From contig NZ_AUIF01000033.1 in NCBI RefSeq assembly GCF_000423565.1, forward strand, positions 1-64,000: DNA of 64,000 bases, read 5' to 3'. Position numbers and translations under genes: made by a program. Source of the DNA: Runella zeae DSM 19591. Lineage in GTDB: Bacteria; Bacteroidota; Bacteroidia; Cytophagales; Spirosomataceae. How positions within the stretch are numbered: position 1 is the first letter of the stretch; every line of letters begins with the position of its first letter. The notes under the pieces are model-generated. The model had not been told where the DNA came from and did not search any database. It was given only the letters and a program-made list of their open reading frames with translations. Of this stretch, positions 1-9,237 are shown piece by piece.

Positions 1-760
1 AAAATTGTAATTTTTATAGAGTACTTGATAGTTATGGCTAAAAAAAATAAATATGCTCTGTCCCCATGAGCTTAACTTTTGTCCAGTAATCAGATAAGTA
101 GCAATTTGAATATCGTTGTTGCAAATCAAACAACCGTCTAGAATCGCATTTTCGTTTTCGGAGAAAAAGACTCCTCTTCCCTTCGTTGTACGATAACTTT
201 CTGTGCCAGGGGCAGGTATCGGCAATGATACATCGAACTACATTCACTGTATAACGCCCCGTTAGGCTGGCAATTCCTGTGGTTCCGGTCATTCCTGTAC
301 CTGGGTTTTCAAAATTGTTACCAACCGAATTATTAGCTTCGATAAAGGTACCGTTTGTGCTGTTTCGCAAAGTAGTACACTCTATCAACTGACAATCGTG
401 GTTACCCGTATCCCACCAAAAACCAGTAGAACGGTTATCAATCGCTTCGCTCCGAAGTACCGTAATGTTTTTATTACCAGCGGTTGTTGAGTAAAACTTA
501 ACTCCACAAACCGACCAGCCCGTATAGCCCAAAACTTCCCCTGTTCCTGCTCTTTTTTTGGCAGAGGCGGTACTAAGGGCTTTTTTAATGGTTTTAAACG
601 GGGCAACAGTTGTACCAGCGTTATTGTCATTGCCCATTGGGCTGACGTAAATTAGCTCTAATTTTGACTCGTCAAAAGGAGTGAATTGTGCTTGGGCGTT
701 TACTGACCAAAATAGTAAAAGGGCAATAAGACCAGAAAAAAAGACGGATTTCATTAACAA
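1..760 (-). pseudogene. Right-handed beta-helix exported protein, frameshifted and cut by the window edge
   Basis: The reading frame opens at 760 with a signal peptide (hydrophobic FSGLIALLLFW, then AQAQ) and the YVSPMGNDNNAG / APFKTIKKAL start typical of exported right-handed beta-helix proteins. It then runs through beta-helix-like turns (CQLIECTTLRNS, VNVVRCIIADT). Near 205-215, at a short C run, the frame changes. In the first frame the tail becomes basic and nonsensical and stops at 38. In the next frame the beta-helix pattern continues (GRGVFFSENENAILDGC, LICNNDIQIATYL) and is still open at position 1. I read this as one gene with a single-base frameshift whose 3' end lies outside the window. 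The stretch between APFKTIKKAL and the first helix turns is shorter than usual, so an internal deletion is also possible. A sequencing error cannot be excluded. Confidence 0.6.
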
Positions 761-888
761 AATTGTTCTGATTTTTCTTGAAAAAGTACTTTAAAGTACG
801 CGTAAATCTTGATGCTGTTATTGCAGAATGACAGCAAATATTTCCACTATTTTGGCGAACCTTCCCCAGAAAATGCGAAAGAGTAAGA

Positions 889-1707
889 CTAAAAATTTAT
901 TTTTGTTGGTAATTGAAATGAATTTAAAACTGTTTTCTCAAAAAAACCCTGTGGCATGATTGCTTTCATCAAAGGGAGTGAGTAGGCCATTCCGCCCATT
1001 TTATACCTGAATTTAGGTTTTTTCGAGTCGATTATTTTTTCAATAATTTCGGCAATCTCTTGCTTTGAAGTACCCTTCAGGGAGTCCTGTTCCATTTTAC
1101 GGTGCATTTGCTCCCGATATTTCGCAAACGGAGGAAGGGGCATTTTGGGTCTGCCAATGGATTGATCTATCGTGCCTGAATTGACGTAGCCAGGTTCAAG
1201 GTTTGAAACAAAAATCCCGAAGGGCAACAACTCCAAACGCAACGCTTCTGTATAACCTTCCAGTGCAAATTTGCTTGCATTGTAAGCACTAGTAAAAGGT
1301 AAGGAAAGCAACCCGCCAATAGAACTCATATTGATAATGTTGCCCGATTTTTGTTCCAAAAACAGCGGCAAAACCGCTTTAATCATATGGACTGCTCCAA
1401 AGAAATTCAACTCCATCTGTGCATAGAGTTCTTCCATGGATGTTTCTTGGGCTGCCCCTGTCAGGTGAAAACCCGCATTGTTAATCAAGACATCCAGTTT
1501 ACCCCGTTCGGCAAGTATTCTTTCAATGGCTCGCTGGCAAGAATGACTGTCTGTTACATCGAGGCTGATATGATTTTTAGGAGCATCGGGTGGAATGATT
1601 CGGGAAGAACCATAGACAATATGCCCTTGGGCGGCTAAGTGTTTGGCAACGTGCTCGCCAATGCCCCTTGAACTACCGGTGATGAGAATTATTTTTTGAG
1701 TGGTCAT
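889..1707 (-). CDS. Short-chain dehydrogenase/reductase (SDR), classical type
   Basis: A 272-residue cytosolic NAD(P)-dependent oxidoreductase. It has the glycine-rich cofactor loop TGSSRGIG at residues 10-17, the NNAG motif at about 76-79 and the catalytic YNASK at 142-146 (Tyr142, Lys146), preceded by a serine near 129. Length and motif spacing are normal for a classical SDR. The C-terminal part (residues 170-270) is longer than in fatty-acid-synthesis reductases and resembles the multi-substrate retinol-dehydrogenase-like SDRs of Bacteroidota, so the substrate is unknown. It lies 172 bases downstream of a Crp/Fnr regulator on the same strand, which may control it. The family call is secure and the specific role is not. 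Confidence 0.85.
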   Translation of the reverse strand: MTTQKIILITGSSRGIGEHVAKHLAAQGHIVYGSSRIIPPDAPKNHISLDVTDSHSCQRAIERILAERGKLDVLINNAGFHLTGAAQETSMEELYAQMELNFFGAVHMIKAVLPLFLEQKSGNIINMSSIGGLLSLPFTSAYNASKFALEGYTEALRLELLPFGIFVSNLEPGYVNSGTIDQSIGRPKMPLPPFAKYREQMHRKMEQDSLKGTSKQEIAEIIEKIIDSKKPKFRYKMGGMAYSLPLMKAIMPQGFFEKTVLNSFQLPTKINF

Positions 1708-1879
1708 GGTTTGTGGCTTTTTTTGATTGTGTGCGGAAGATGGAAAGAGATAGCGATGACGGTTGGCAGTACAAACAGCAGGTTACTCCTCATTTTTCGG
1801 TTGATTTAAGTTTGACAATGAATTACACTGCAAAACTCCAAAGAACGAATGGAAAGAGAATTATCAAATGATAAGTTCG

Positions 1880-2449
1880 TTATTTTTTGTCGAAGCGGTA
1901 TTTTCTCAAACGACTGAGCGAAACGGGCGTAATGCCTAAAAAACTCGCAATATCTTTCAAAGCAAAGCGAACAAAGACTTCAGGCTGTCGGGTCTCCAAA
2001 TATTCATAACGCTCCAAAGCATCCATCGTTAAATGTAGCCGCCGTAGTTGAAATTCAGCAATAAACTGTAACTCTGCCATCACACGGCCTATGTGTTCGA
2101 GTTTATGATTGCTGTTGTAAAGTTGTTCGAGTCTATTATATGGTATTTTCAACAGCTCGCATGTTTCGACCGCCTTAAAAATGATGTCGGAAGGTTGTTT
2201 AGAGATTACACTCATGTAGTTGGTAATAAAACTTCCATCGGTAAAAAAATGCGTGGTTCGGTATTCGCCCTCACAATTCTCGTACGCTTTAACCGCCCCT
2301 TTTTCCAAAAACCACAGATACCGACACACCTCGCCTTCGTTTATGAGGATATCCTCTTTTTTAAGGGTTTGTTTTGAAAGCAACTGCTCTAACAATCGCC
2401 ACGTTTCGTCATTCAGGTCGCCGATGTATCTTTCGAGTTGTTCTTTCAT
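1880..2449 (-). CDS. Crp/Fnr-family transcriptional regulator
   Basis: A 189-residue protein with an N-terminal cyclic-nucleotide-binding-like beta-roll (around GEVCRYLWFLEKGAVKAY, residues 40-57) and a C-terminal helix-turn-helix (residues about 163-186, DIASFLGITPVSLSRLR). This short form is very common in Cytophagales, where it often sits beside a single small enzyme gene. Here the neighbour is the SDR gene 172 bases downstream. No conserved cysteine cluster for an Fe-S centre is visible, so an oxygen-sensing Fnr role is unlikely. The ligand is unknown. It is related in layout to the second Crp/Fnr gene at 23651-24220. Confidence 0.85.
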   Translation of the reverse strand: MKEQLERYIGDLNDETWRLLEQLLSKQTLKKEDILINEGEVCRYLWFLEKGAVKAYENCEGEYRTTHFFTDGSFITNYMSVISKQPSDIIFKAVETCELLKIPYNRLEQLYNSNHKLEHIGRVMAELQFIAEFQLRRLHLTMDALERYEYLETRQPEVFVRFALKDIASFLGITPVSLSRLRKYRFDKK

Positions 2450-2778
2450 TAGGTCTTTTCTCTTTTATATCAAAGGTTCCGTTTCCACAAGAAATTTATG
2501 TAAAAAGTCCAATATAAAACATTGACAATCAAATTCACAACAAATTCTCAGTAACTCTTCATCACACGCCAAGCCAATTCTCGCCACAAAACGGAGTGCC
2601 TTATACGTCGTCGATTCTTATACAAATCCACAGGCAATATTGACCAATGAGTAAGTTAAAAATGAACCGAAAAGCACCGACAGACTGCCTTTTTTGTCTC
2701 CCTGTAAGCCCGTCATTTTCCATTTTTTGAATTATGAAATCAATACTGTTTGACTAATAAAGCGTATTATCTGTTTTT
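2450..2778. other. Gap with no recognisable gene
   Basis: I scanned this 329-base stretch on both strands. It probably contains the promoter of the Crp/Fnr gene that starts at 2449. Short open stretches in the reverse strand do not resemble any family I know. With the relics at 2779-2970 and 3037-3311 it looks like decaying DNA. Confidence 0.4.
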
Positions 2779-2970
2779 TCAAAGAAAATTTCCATCGTTA
2801 AAGCCTTTAAAAGAAATGATTATAGGCACTACTTCCCAATTCGTAGGGGGAAATGAATATAGGCCAAATAGCTTTTTTCTACGGCCGTAAACAGCCATAA
2901 AATGCGAACGGTTTGCATTCAATAGCTTCTCTATTTGTTTTTTCTTAGCCTCTGTGCCTATGAGTTTCAT
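2779..2970 (-). pseudogene. N-terminal stub of an AAA ATPase (archaeal-type ATPase/DUF234 group)
   Basis: The 63-residue frame begins IGTEAKKKQIEKLLNANRS then HFMAVYGRR, which matches the start of the ATPases that usually read R/E-x(5)-E-x-L-L ... F-x-A-V-Y-G-R-R-R-V-G-K-T. The match ends exactly at YGRR, before the Walker A GKT. The remaining 30 residues are unrelated and a stop follows. So the P-loop and the rest of a gene of about 450 codons are missing. I call it a deletion remnant and not a working short gene. Confidence 0.55.
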
Positions 2971-3036
2971 TTTGCCTATTTTTAACCTTTCGAGCGAAAT
3001 CGTTTAAAAAAATACATATTTCGCTCATTAACGTCA

Positions 3037-3311
3037 CTATTTCTTTAACCCAGTCAAATCGGATTGAATTTCTATATTTCCGTCGTCACTCAAAACGGTA
3101 GCAGAAAAATTATCGCATATTCCATGTTACCAAAGGTTTTGAGTCTGATTTTCTTGGCCGCTATTTTGTTCATAATCAGTTGAAGCGAACCATTATGCGT
3201 AAAGGTGCAGCCATAAATAATGATACTCGTTTTGAAAATACCTGCGATACAATATCTCAAAAGCAGTTTCGCTGACATCTCGTACAGCCTGTCAGAGCAT
3301 TTCATCGGCAA
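3037..3311 (-). pseudogene. Fragment of an unidentified gene with a frameshift
   Basis: One reverse frame (3311 down to about 3125) reads IYGCTFTHNGSLQLIMNK and AAKKIRLKTFGNMEYA. A second frame picks up there and continues DNFSATVLSDDGNIEIQSDL to a stop at 3037-3039. Joined across about 3115-3130, the two make a sensible protein C-terminus with alternating beta-strand character, as in exported beta-helix or carbohydrate-binding proteins. I cannot name the family. The lack of an upstream continuation and the needed frameshift suggest a relic. Confidence 0.35.
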
Positions 3312-3327
3312 TTGTTACGTTTAGCAC

Positions 3328-3368
3328 AAAGTCCTGAATGTTGAATTAAAATCAACATTCAGGGCTTT
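3328..3368 (-). terminator. Hairpin downstream of the GH42 gene, possible PUL terminator
   Basis: Arms 3328-3344 and 3352-3368 pair over 17 bases with one G/T-type mismatch around a 7-base AT loop. The hairpin sits about 90 bases after the stop of the last gene in the leftward PUL operon. The T-run after it on the reverse strand is short, so the terminator call is tentative. Confidence 0.45.
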
Positions 3369-3458
3369 GCAAAGATTTTATAAATTTTAAGCAGGATATG
3401 GCGCAGGAGTCCCCATTCGATTTAAAGTACCGATAGACACACTTGTTTTAGAGTAACT

Positions 3459-5657
3459 TTATTTTTCGGCACGTAACCACCGTCCACCTTTGGTGGCTAT
3501 TTTGAGTTGATTGCTGTCAACGGTTTCCCCTGTGATGGCATCCGTAACACGTTTGTATTTCAGATTTTTAAAGTCAAGTGCGACGGTTTTGGCGGTAGCT
3601 TCGTTCAACAAAAAATAATGATCTGCTTCGGGTGCAGCCAAGCGATATACCAAAGCGTTGGAACACGAATAAGGGGATGAATAAGCCCCAAGTGCGTACT
3701 GCAAAATAGGTAATGAAGGCTTTTCTGCATTTTCAAAGGCATTGAGTGATGCCTGAAAGCCTAGTAAAATGGCTTTACCCTTACCGAGAGAATGTTCCAA
3801 CACGGCGGGTTTGCCATTATCGTATTTTTCAACAACACGGGCTGCCGTAGCCGTTGAGTTCATGGTAAAGCCCAGCACGTCTTTCCCTGCGATAGTGAGT
3901 TGCCGATTGGTGCCCGAAAATTGAAAATCATCAATGGTAGCCCCAAAAAGCTGTTCAAAATCCGAGCCTTTCCCCGTAGGAAGATTGACGGTATTTTCAT
4001 CGTACCAGCCCGATGGCAAATCTATGACGAGTCGGCCACCATCCTGCACGTATTTTTTTAACAGGGGTAGCAGTTCTTTTCGTACCGTAATCATGGCTGG
4101 TAAATACAGCACTTTGTAACGCCCAGCTAAGCCTTTGGATAAATCATTGGGGGTGAGGTATTCAAAAGGTACGTTGTTGGCCATCAGTACATTGCTGATG
4201 CCGATTCGCGCTTTGACGGGCTGGAATCGAAAATCATCGCGCCCCGATATGCTCATAGCGCCCCAAGTGGCTTCGTTTTCCCAATCGTACAAAATACCAA
4301 CGAGGGGCTCTTTGTGGGCTTTCCAGAGTTCAAAACGGTATTTTTGCATGGCTTTTCCCAATTGTCCGATGGCGACGGCGCGGTCGGTCAGTTGTCCGTT
4401 TCGGTCCAATAAACTATACTCACCACCTTCCTTTCCAGCACTTCGGGCATTCCAGCACCAAATGCCGAACCCTTTGAAGCCCGCGGCCAACTGACTGAGG
4501 TATAGCTGCATCAATTCACCGGGGCCGACGTAGTAAGAGTTGTTGTGTCCTGGATTTTTTTCACCATCCATTTGCATCGGCCCACCAGTACTTTCCCAAC
4601 CGCCCGTCCAGCCGCCTTTATTGAAGTCGTTCATCAACGACGCTTGCTGGTAGAGCGACTTGGTGATTTCGCCTTTGACCAAATTGTAATGCCACGAAAA
4701 GTGCATCGAAGGATAAAAAGAACCGTACTGCGTCAGCACGTCGGCGATGCCTTCCATATCCACGCCGTACCACGCAAAAGGGTGAAAAACAGCCAATTCA
4801 CCGCCGCCACGATAGGGCGCGTTGGCATCAAAACGATTGAACTGAGCGGCAGATTCGCGGATGCGACCCAAATTGTGCTCCACCTTGAATCGGTAAATGT
4901 CTTTGACGTGATTGTATTCTCTGCCTGTAATATTTCGCCAATTTTTTGTCACATCCTCCCAGTCACTGAATACCCGCTGTTCGTTGAGGAAAAGACCTGC
5001 ATGATACTGATTCCAAGCTTGGTTCAAATTTTCTACGGTTTGGTAACGCTTTTTGAGCCATTCCAAAAACAAGGCTTCCCCTTTGGTACTGAGTTCTACC
5101 CCACGCCCACCAATTTCGGGGTCATAAGCCACGCTCGTGACCCGCATGAACTTTTTGTCTGGACTGTCTTGGATGTATTTTTCTATGTTTTGGATTCGTT
5201 TTTTTGCAACTTCTTTTTGGTAATTAATCATCTTAGGATGCTCCAAAATTTCGCTCATTGACAGGGTTTTAGCGATGCCGAGCTGTTCCAAAAGCGCAGG
5301 CGTTATTTCTTCATAACCACCCTCCCCGTACCACCACGGCATGATGCCCTCTTCCAAGGCTATCAATGAAATTTGCTCAATGGTCCAGTTCGGTAAGGGC
5401 ATGATTTGTTTCAAAGCATTGAAGCCCAGTTTTTTCATGTTTCGGAAATGTGCCCGCATCTCTTTCTCGCCTTCGTTGGGTTGCTGCACGTACACGACCC
5501 CCGCTGGCATGGGTGCCAGTTTCCGAAACTTCTGCTGCATGGGTGAATCATGCAAGGCATCGTAGCGTTGGTGGAGGTACGGGTCGCTTTGGGCGTAAAC
5601 TTGAATAAATATACTGAAAATCAGAAGTATAGTTAAGAGACAGTTCGAGGGTTTCAT
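3459..5657 (-). CDS. Exported GH42-type glycosidase (beta-galactosidase-like)
   Basis: The start at 5657 gives 732 residues with a clear signal peptide (NCLLTILLIFSIFIQVYAQS). Earlier in-frame codons, upstream of 5657, are arginine-rich shadow of the neighbouring gene. The body resembles glycoside hydrolase family 42: an N-terminal TIM barrel (MKKLGFNALKQIMPLPNW, GIMPWWYGEGGYEE, YDPEIGGRGVELS, LNQAWNQYH, GFGIWCWNAR), then a Rossmann-like trimerisation-type domain (PFEYLTPNDL, YKVLYLPAMITV, GGRLVIDLPSGWYDE). Family members hydrolyse beta-galactosides. It is the last gene of the PUL, 11 bases after the beta-helix protein, so both probably act in the periplasm or at the surface on the same glycan. 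A pectic or galactan-type polymer is plausible but not shown. Confidence 0.75.
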   Translation of the reverse strand: MKPSNCLLTILLIFSIFIQVYAQSDPYLHQRYDALHDSPMQQKFRKLAPMPAGVVYVQQPNEGEKEMRAHFRNMKKLGFNALKQIMPLPNWTIEQISLIALEEGIMPWWYGEGGYEEITPALLEQLGIAKTLSMSEILEHPKMINYQKEVAKKRIQNIEKYIQDSPDKKFMRVTSVAYDPEIGGRGVELSTKGEALFLEWLKKRYQTVENLNQAWNQYHAGLFLNEQRVFSDWEDVTKNWRNITGREYNHVKDIYRFKVEHNLGRIRESAAQFNRFDANAPYRGGGELAVFHPFAWYGVDMEGIADVLTQYGSFYPSMHFSWHYNLVKGEITKSLYQQASLMNDFNKGGWTGGWESTGGPMQMDGEKNPGHNNSYYVGPGELMQLYLSQLAAGFKGFGIWCWNARSAGKEGGEYSLLDRNGQLTDRAVAIGQLGKAMQKYRFELWKAHKEPLVGILYDWENEATWGAMSISGRDDFRFQPVKARIGISNVLMANNVPFEYLTPNDLSKGLAGRYKVLYLPAMITVRKELLPLLKKYVQDGGRLVIDLPSGWYDENTVNLPTGKGSDFEQLFGATIDDFQFSGTNRQLTIAGKDVLGFTMNSTATAARVVEKYDNGKPAVLEHSLGKGKAILLGFQASLNAFENAEKPSLPILQYALGAYSSPYSCSNALVYRLAAPEADHYFLLNEATAKTVALDFKNLKYKRVTDAITGETVDSNQLKIATKGGRWLRAEK

Positions 5658-5668
5658 ATTTGTAAAAC

Positions 5669-6871
5669 TTAGGGTTGGGCTTTTACGGCGTAAAATGTAC
5701 CTCCTTTGGGCGGCGCATCGGGGCGGAGAAAAACGTTGGGTTGTCCAAATTCGGTAGTGACCTGATACACCGCATTGGGTTGAGCCACCCCCATTTTTCG
5801 GTTGTAGCCAGCTACGCCTTTGGAAATGACTGTATTGTTGAACAGCAAATTTTCGGGGCCAGGCGGGCGGTGTTTGTTGGGGGCACCGATGCCGATGGCA
5901 TCCCAACTGTGCCAAACGGGCGTGGCGATGCGGCATTGTTCTACCAAATTATGACCGTGGTCTTGGTCGTGAAAATTGACATCTACCTCAAAATCACAGC
6001 GATAGACTACGTTGTAAGCCGCGCCTGGGTTCATAATGGCAAAGTGGCGAATGCGTCGGACTTTTTCGTTGTAAAATAGGCAATATTTGGAACCCCAGCA
6101 CCCGTAGTAGCCTCCATGAAAGGAATCTTTTTTGACGTAGGCGCGGTCCATGAAGTTGTTGCGGCAGGTGATGTGTTCACAATTACCCAACCCCAGCGGA
6201 TGCGTGCCCGCCCAAAGAAAGTTACAGTTGTCCACCCACGAATTACGGCTGTTTCTAAAAATAACCAAATGGACAAACAGCGTAGTGTCGCGGGTTTCGT
6301 GCTCGTGAAAAACCCGACGGTCCCACGCAGCGTTGAAATCGGATTTGTCGTAAGGTTCAAAATCAACGGCGGCGTAACGAAAAGTCAGGTCTTCCAATCC
6401 CACTCGTTCGGCATCGTTTATTTCAAACGCTACGAGGTGTTTTTGGTCGGGGGCGTATTTGAAAAACATCTTTTTCATCACTACTTTCAGCACCGTTTGA
6501 TCTTTGCTTTCGCCACGTAGTACCACCTTTGACTTCAACGTAACGGGTTTTGAAATAATATACTCTCCATTTTTGAGAAAAATAACTCCGCCGCCTTTTG
6601 CAGCTACTTCATCAATCGCCTCCTGTAAATTATCCTTAGGCGTAATCGTTTTTTGGATTTTTAAGGTATGTCTCAACGGAATGCCACCCTGTACGCCCGC
6701 TTTGGCCCATTCTTTCATGTCGGGAAAGCGCGGGTCAAAGCGGCTTTCGTCAAAGATGTATCCGACGTCACCAATTTGGTGTTGGGCAAAAACGGGTATC
6801 GAAACTCCCATAAAGAAAAGTAAATACGTTATTGGCCTTATAGCTGTAAAATTCATGGCTGTTAATAGCAT
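5669..6871 (-). CDS. Exported right-handed beta-helix protein (pectate-lyase superfamily)
   Basis: A 400-residue protein with a signal peptide (ITYLLFFMGVSIPVFAQ). The N-terminal part carries the entry motif of glycan-degrading beta-helices (NLQEAIDEVAAKGGGVIFL, GEYIISKPVTLKSKVVLRGE), followed by repeated strands with Asn/Cys ladders (NSRNSWVDNCNFLWAG, NCEHITCRNNFMDRAYV). The gene probably cleaves or binds an acidic or pectic polysaccharide, but the catalytic type cannot be set from sequence alone. Its ATG overlaps the stop of the upstream lipoprotein gene (TAATG on the reverse strand), which supports the start at 6871 and translational coupling. Confidence 0.7.
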   Translation of the reverse strand: MLLTAMNFTAIRPITYLLFFMGVSIPVFAQHQIGDVGYIFDESRFDPRFPDMKEWAKAGVQGGIPLRHTLKIQKTITPKDNLQEAIDEVAAKGGGVIFLKNGEYIISKPVTLKSKVVLRGESKDQTVLKVVMKKMFFKYAPDQKHLVAFEINDAERVGLEDLTFRYAAVDFEPYDKSDFNAAWDRRVFHEHETRDTTLFVHLVIFRNSRNSWVDNCNFLWAGTHPLGLGNCEHITCRNNFMDRAYVKKDSFHGGYYGCWGSKYCLFYNEKVRRIRHFAIMNPGAAYNVVYRCDFEVDVNFHDQDHGHNLVEQCRIATPVWHSWDAIGIGAPNKHRPPGPENLLFNNTVISKGVAGYNRKMGVAQPNAVYQVTTEFGQPNVFLRPDAPPKGGTFYAVKAQP

Positions 6872-7560
6872 TACTGTTTAGCATAGGTTGCCGTAAATAC
6901 AATCAATCGCCCCCCCCAAGATGCATTCACGGTTTGATTGGCCGATGTAATGGGCACTAATGGCACGTTGATATTGGCTTGGGTGCTAAATGTAAGGGTC
7001 ATTTGTCGGTCGGTGAGTGCGGTAATGGTCGGCGAGTAATTGGTGTAAGTCGCCGGAGTATAGACCGCTGCACCAGCGGCGTTGGGGGCTACAGTTCCGT
7101 GAAAAACAAAATCGTAGTTCCAGCGACTGATTTGACCTCGTGTATAGGTGGGACGACCGATACGAAGCAAGGTAGCTTCCTGACCTTCATCGTTGACTTT
7201 GACCAACGAAAAATTACCCTGTTGACGAATACCTCGATTGGCTAGCCAAAATGTATCAGCGGTAGCAGTGCGAGCGGCTAAATAAAGCGTATCGGTAAAA
7301 GGCATGACGGGGTTGGCACGTCCAGTCACTAACAAAGGGGCAGTGGTCGGCGTGACGGTGACCAGCGTATCGCGGGAGCGAGGAACAAGCCCCACCTGAT
7401 ACTTCATCGTGAGCGATACAGGCACCCAAACACCCTTGATTTGGTCGCGCAAGGCCCTATCATTTGACACCGTAGGGAAAGGTGGATTTTCGCACGCCCA
7501 AAATGAAGAAACCAGCAACAGGGCGCTACAAACAGCCAAAATTGGATGAGATATTTTCAT
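6871..7560 (-). CDS. PUL surface lipoprotein of unknown function
   Basis: A 229-residue lipoprotein. The signal sequence ends in a lipobox (LLLVSSFWAC, acylated Cys at about residue 23) followed by ENPPFP, with no charged retention signal. The body is beta-rich, with a repeated DTLxL pattern and a C-terminal WGGRLIVFTATYAKQ. Position directly after susD in the same operon, 15 bases away, matches SusE/SusF-like glycan-binding lipoproteins, but I see no recognised domain. It may bind the substrate at the outer membrane. Confidence 0.65.
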   Translation of the reverse strand: MKISHPILAVCSALLLVSSFWACENPPFPTVSNDRALRDQIKGVWVPVSLTMKYQVGLVPRSRDTLVTVTPTTAPLLVTGRANPVMPFTDTLYLAARTATADTFWLANRGIRQQGNFSLVKVNDEGQEATLLRIGRPTYTRGQISRWNYDFVFHGTVAPNAAGAAVYTPATYTNYSPTITALTDRQMTLTFSTQANINVPLVPITSANQTVNASWGGRLIVFTATYAKQ

Positions 7561-7575
7561 GTTTTTTAGTCTTTT

Positions 7576-9216
7576 TTAATCATTTTGAACCAATAAAGGA
7601 TTGCGGTCAATCATGGTTTGCGGTACCAAAAACACCAACAAACGGCTGTTCCAAGGTACTTCGGTGCAGTTGCCCAAGGCACAATCTACCCCGCCTGGTG
7701 AAGTAGGACGGTCGCCTGGGTTGAGGGGTTGTCTTAGCCTTTTAACATTGTGTATGCGTGTTCCTTCGCTGAAAGTTTCTCTAATAAACTCTTTTCTAAT
7801 TTCTTCCAACAGGTTGGTTGGAGCCGTGGTCAACGTTGGTAAACCTGCCCGCGTCCGCACCGCATTTAAGTCGGCCAATGCCAAGACGGTATTGCCTTTA
7901 CGTTGGTTCATTTCGGCGCGCATTAATAAAAATTCGGCGGAACGGAATAAGACAATGTTGGAATTGACTCCCTGCACAGGCCCTAAATTGGCCGTTCCCA
8001 ATGAACCCCATTTTCTGGAAAACCAAAGCCGATTGGGACTGTTCCAAGCCGTTGCGGCCGTGGTAGCTTGCGTGGTGTCTAAGAGAGTTCGGTAACGCAA
8101 ATCGCGCTGACGGTCAAAGTCAGCCAAGGTTTTAAAGCGTTGGCTCATGCGTAAGTTAGGCCCCGAAGTAAGGTTGTTGACATTGGCCAATTGAGCAGTC
8201 GTATAAACACTCTGAAGGGTATAATGCGTACGCAAAGGCGCGCCGTTGGTAGTACGAGAGTTACGTCCCACTACGTTGACCAATTCAAAAATCACTTCGT
8301 CGCGATTGGCAGAATTGGTACTTGGTAAAATACCCGTACGTTGGAAAAGTTGCGCTAACATTTGATTGCCAGGCACTAACGGAAAACGGTTGGCGTTGCC
8401 TTGTCCAAGCAAACGGTTACAAACTGCCAGACAACTGTCCACATTGTCTTGCTGCCAATAGACCCGCGCCATGAGGGCAAGCGCGGCGTATTTATTGGCA
8501 CGAGGCTGCATATCGGGCAAATGCTGTGCCGGATTGTAGTTTTCTGGCAGGAGTCGTTCGGCAATGCGCAAATCGTTCAAAACACTGTCATAGGCAGCTT
8601 TGACGCTCAAACGTGGGTAGGATAAATCACCAAACTCTGATACCGATTTGTAATTTCCGACGGGGCCGGGATGTGAATTATCTGGAGTATATCCCCACGG
8701 GTAACCGATGAGGCGCGTTTGTTCAAAAATACATAATGCACGTACAAAACGGGCATCGCCTTCGATGCGTCCCCTTTGCAGGTTGATGTCCTTGCGAGGG
8801 TCGGGTTCGTTGGGGGTTTGTACTTGATTGCTTTGCAGGATTTCCAGTACGTTGTTGGCATTGTTCAGCCCAAAGGTTGACCATTGTAAAAATTCTGCCT
8901 GATACCCATAATCTTCCTCGCGATGCGTCCAAGTGTACACTCTTGACGAGCGGCTTGGGCTATTGCGATAGTTGACGTTGTTGACAGCCACTAAATCACC
9001 GAAGGTTTCACCAATAACAAGTGCATTGCCTCCAAAGGCCACTTCACGGGCAATGCCAGAATAAGCCCCCGTCATCAAAATATCCAATTCCTGCACCGTG
9101 CGCACATTTTGGGCTTGGATGAGGGTTTTGGAAGAAACTTCGTCTAAATATTTATCGCAGGAAACACCGCAGAGTGCTACGGCAATAATTCCCATTATGC
9201 TATATGTCTTTTTCAT
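7576..9216 (-). CDS. susD-like: SusD/RagB-family nutrient-binding lipoprotein
   Basis: A 546-residue outer-membrane lipoprotein. The signal peptide ends at Cys20 (VALCGVSC) followed by DKYLDEVSSK, the classic SusD start. TPR-like helices follow, with the family hallmarks ALALMARVYWQQDN, LMRAEMNQRKGN and ALADLNAVRTRAGLP, and a C-terminal IRKEFIRETFSEGTRIHNVKR block. It forms the lid over the SusC channel encoded 21 bases upstream and captures oligosaccharides for import. Confidence 0.95.
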   Translation of the reverse strand: MKKTYSIMGIIAVALCGVSCDKYLDEVSSKTLIQAQNVRTVQELDILMTGAYSGIAREVAFGGNALVIGETFGDLVAVNNVNYRNSPSRSSRVYTWTHREEDYGYQAEFLQWSTFGLNNANNVLEILQSNQVQTPNEPDPRKDINLQRGRIEGDARFVRALCIFEQTRLIGYPWGYTPDNSHPGPVGNYKSVSEFGDLSYPRLSVKAAYDSVLNDLRIAERLLPENYNPAQHLPDMQPRANKYAALALMARVYWQQDNVDSCLAVCNRLLGQGNANRFPLVPGNQMLAQLFQRTGILPSTNSANRDEVIFELVNVVGRNSRTTNGAPLRTHYTLQSVYTTAQLANVNNLTSGPNLRMSQRFKTLADFDRQRDLRYRTLLDTTQATTAATAWNSPNRLWFSRKWGSLGTANLGPVQGVNSNIVLFRSAEFLLMRAEMNQRKGNTVLALADLNAVRTRAGLPTLTTAPTNLLEEIRKEFIRETFSEGTRIHNVKRLRQPLNPGDRPTSPGGVDCALGNCTEVPWNSRLLVFLVPQTMIDRNPLLVQND

Positions 9217-9237
9217 GAATGCTGATTGTCTAAATAA

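Noticed and set aside
4545-5261. Forward open frame inside the GH42 gene
   Set aside because: The reverse frame carries the conserved glycosidase motifs; the forward one has none.
5658-5936. N-terminal extension of the GH42 gene
   Set aside because: The added 93 residues are Arg/Pro/Gln-rich shadow of the beta-helix gene and precede a perfect signal peptide at 5657.
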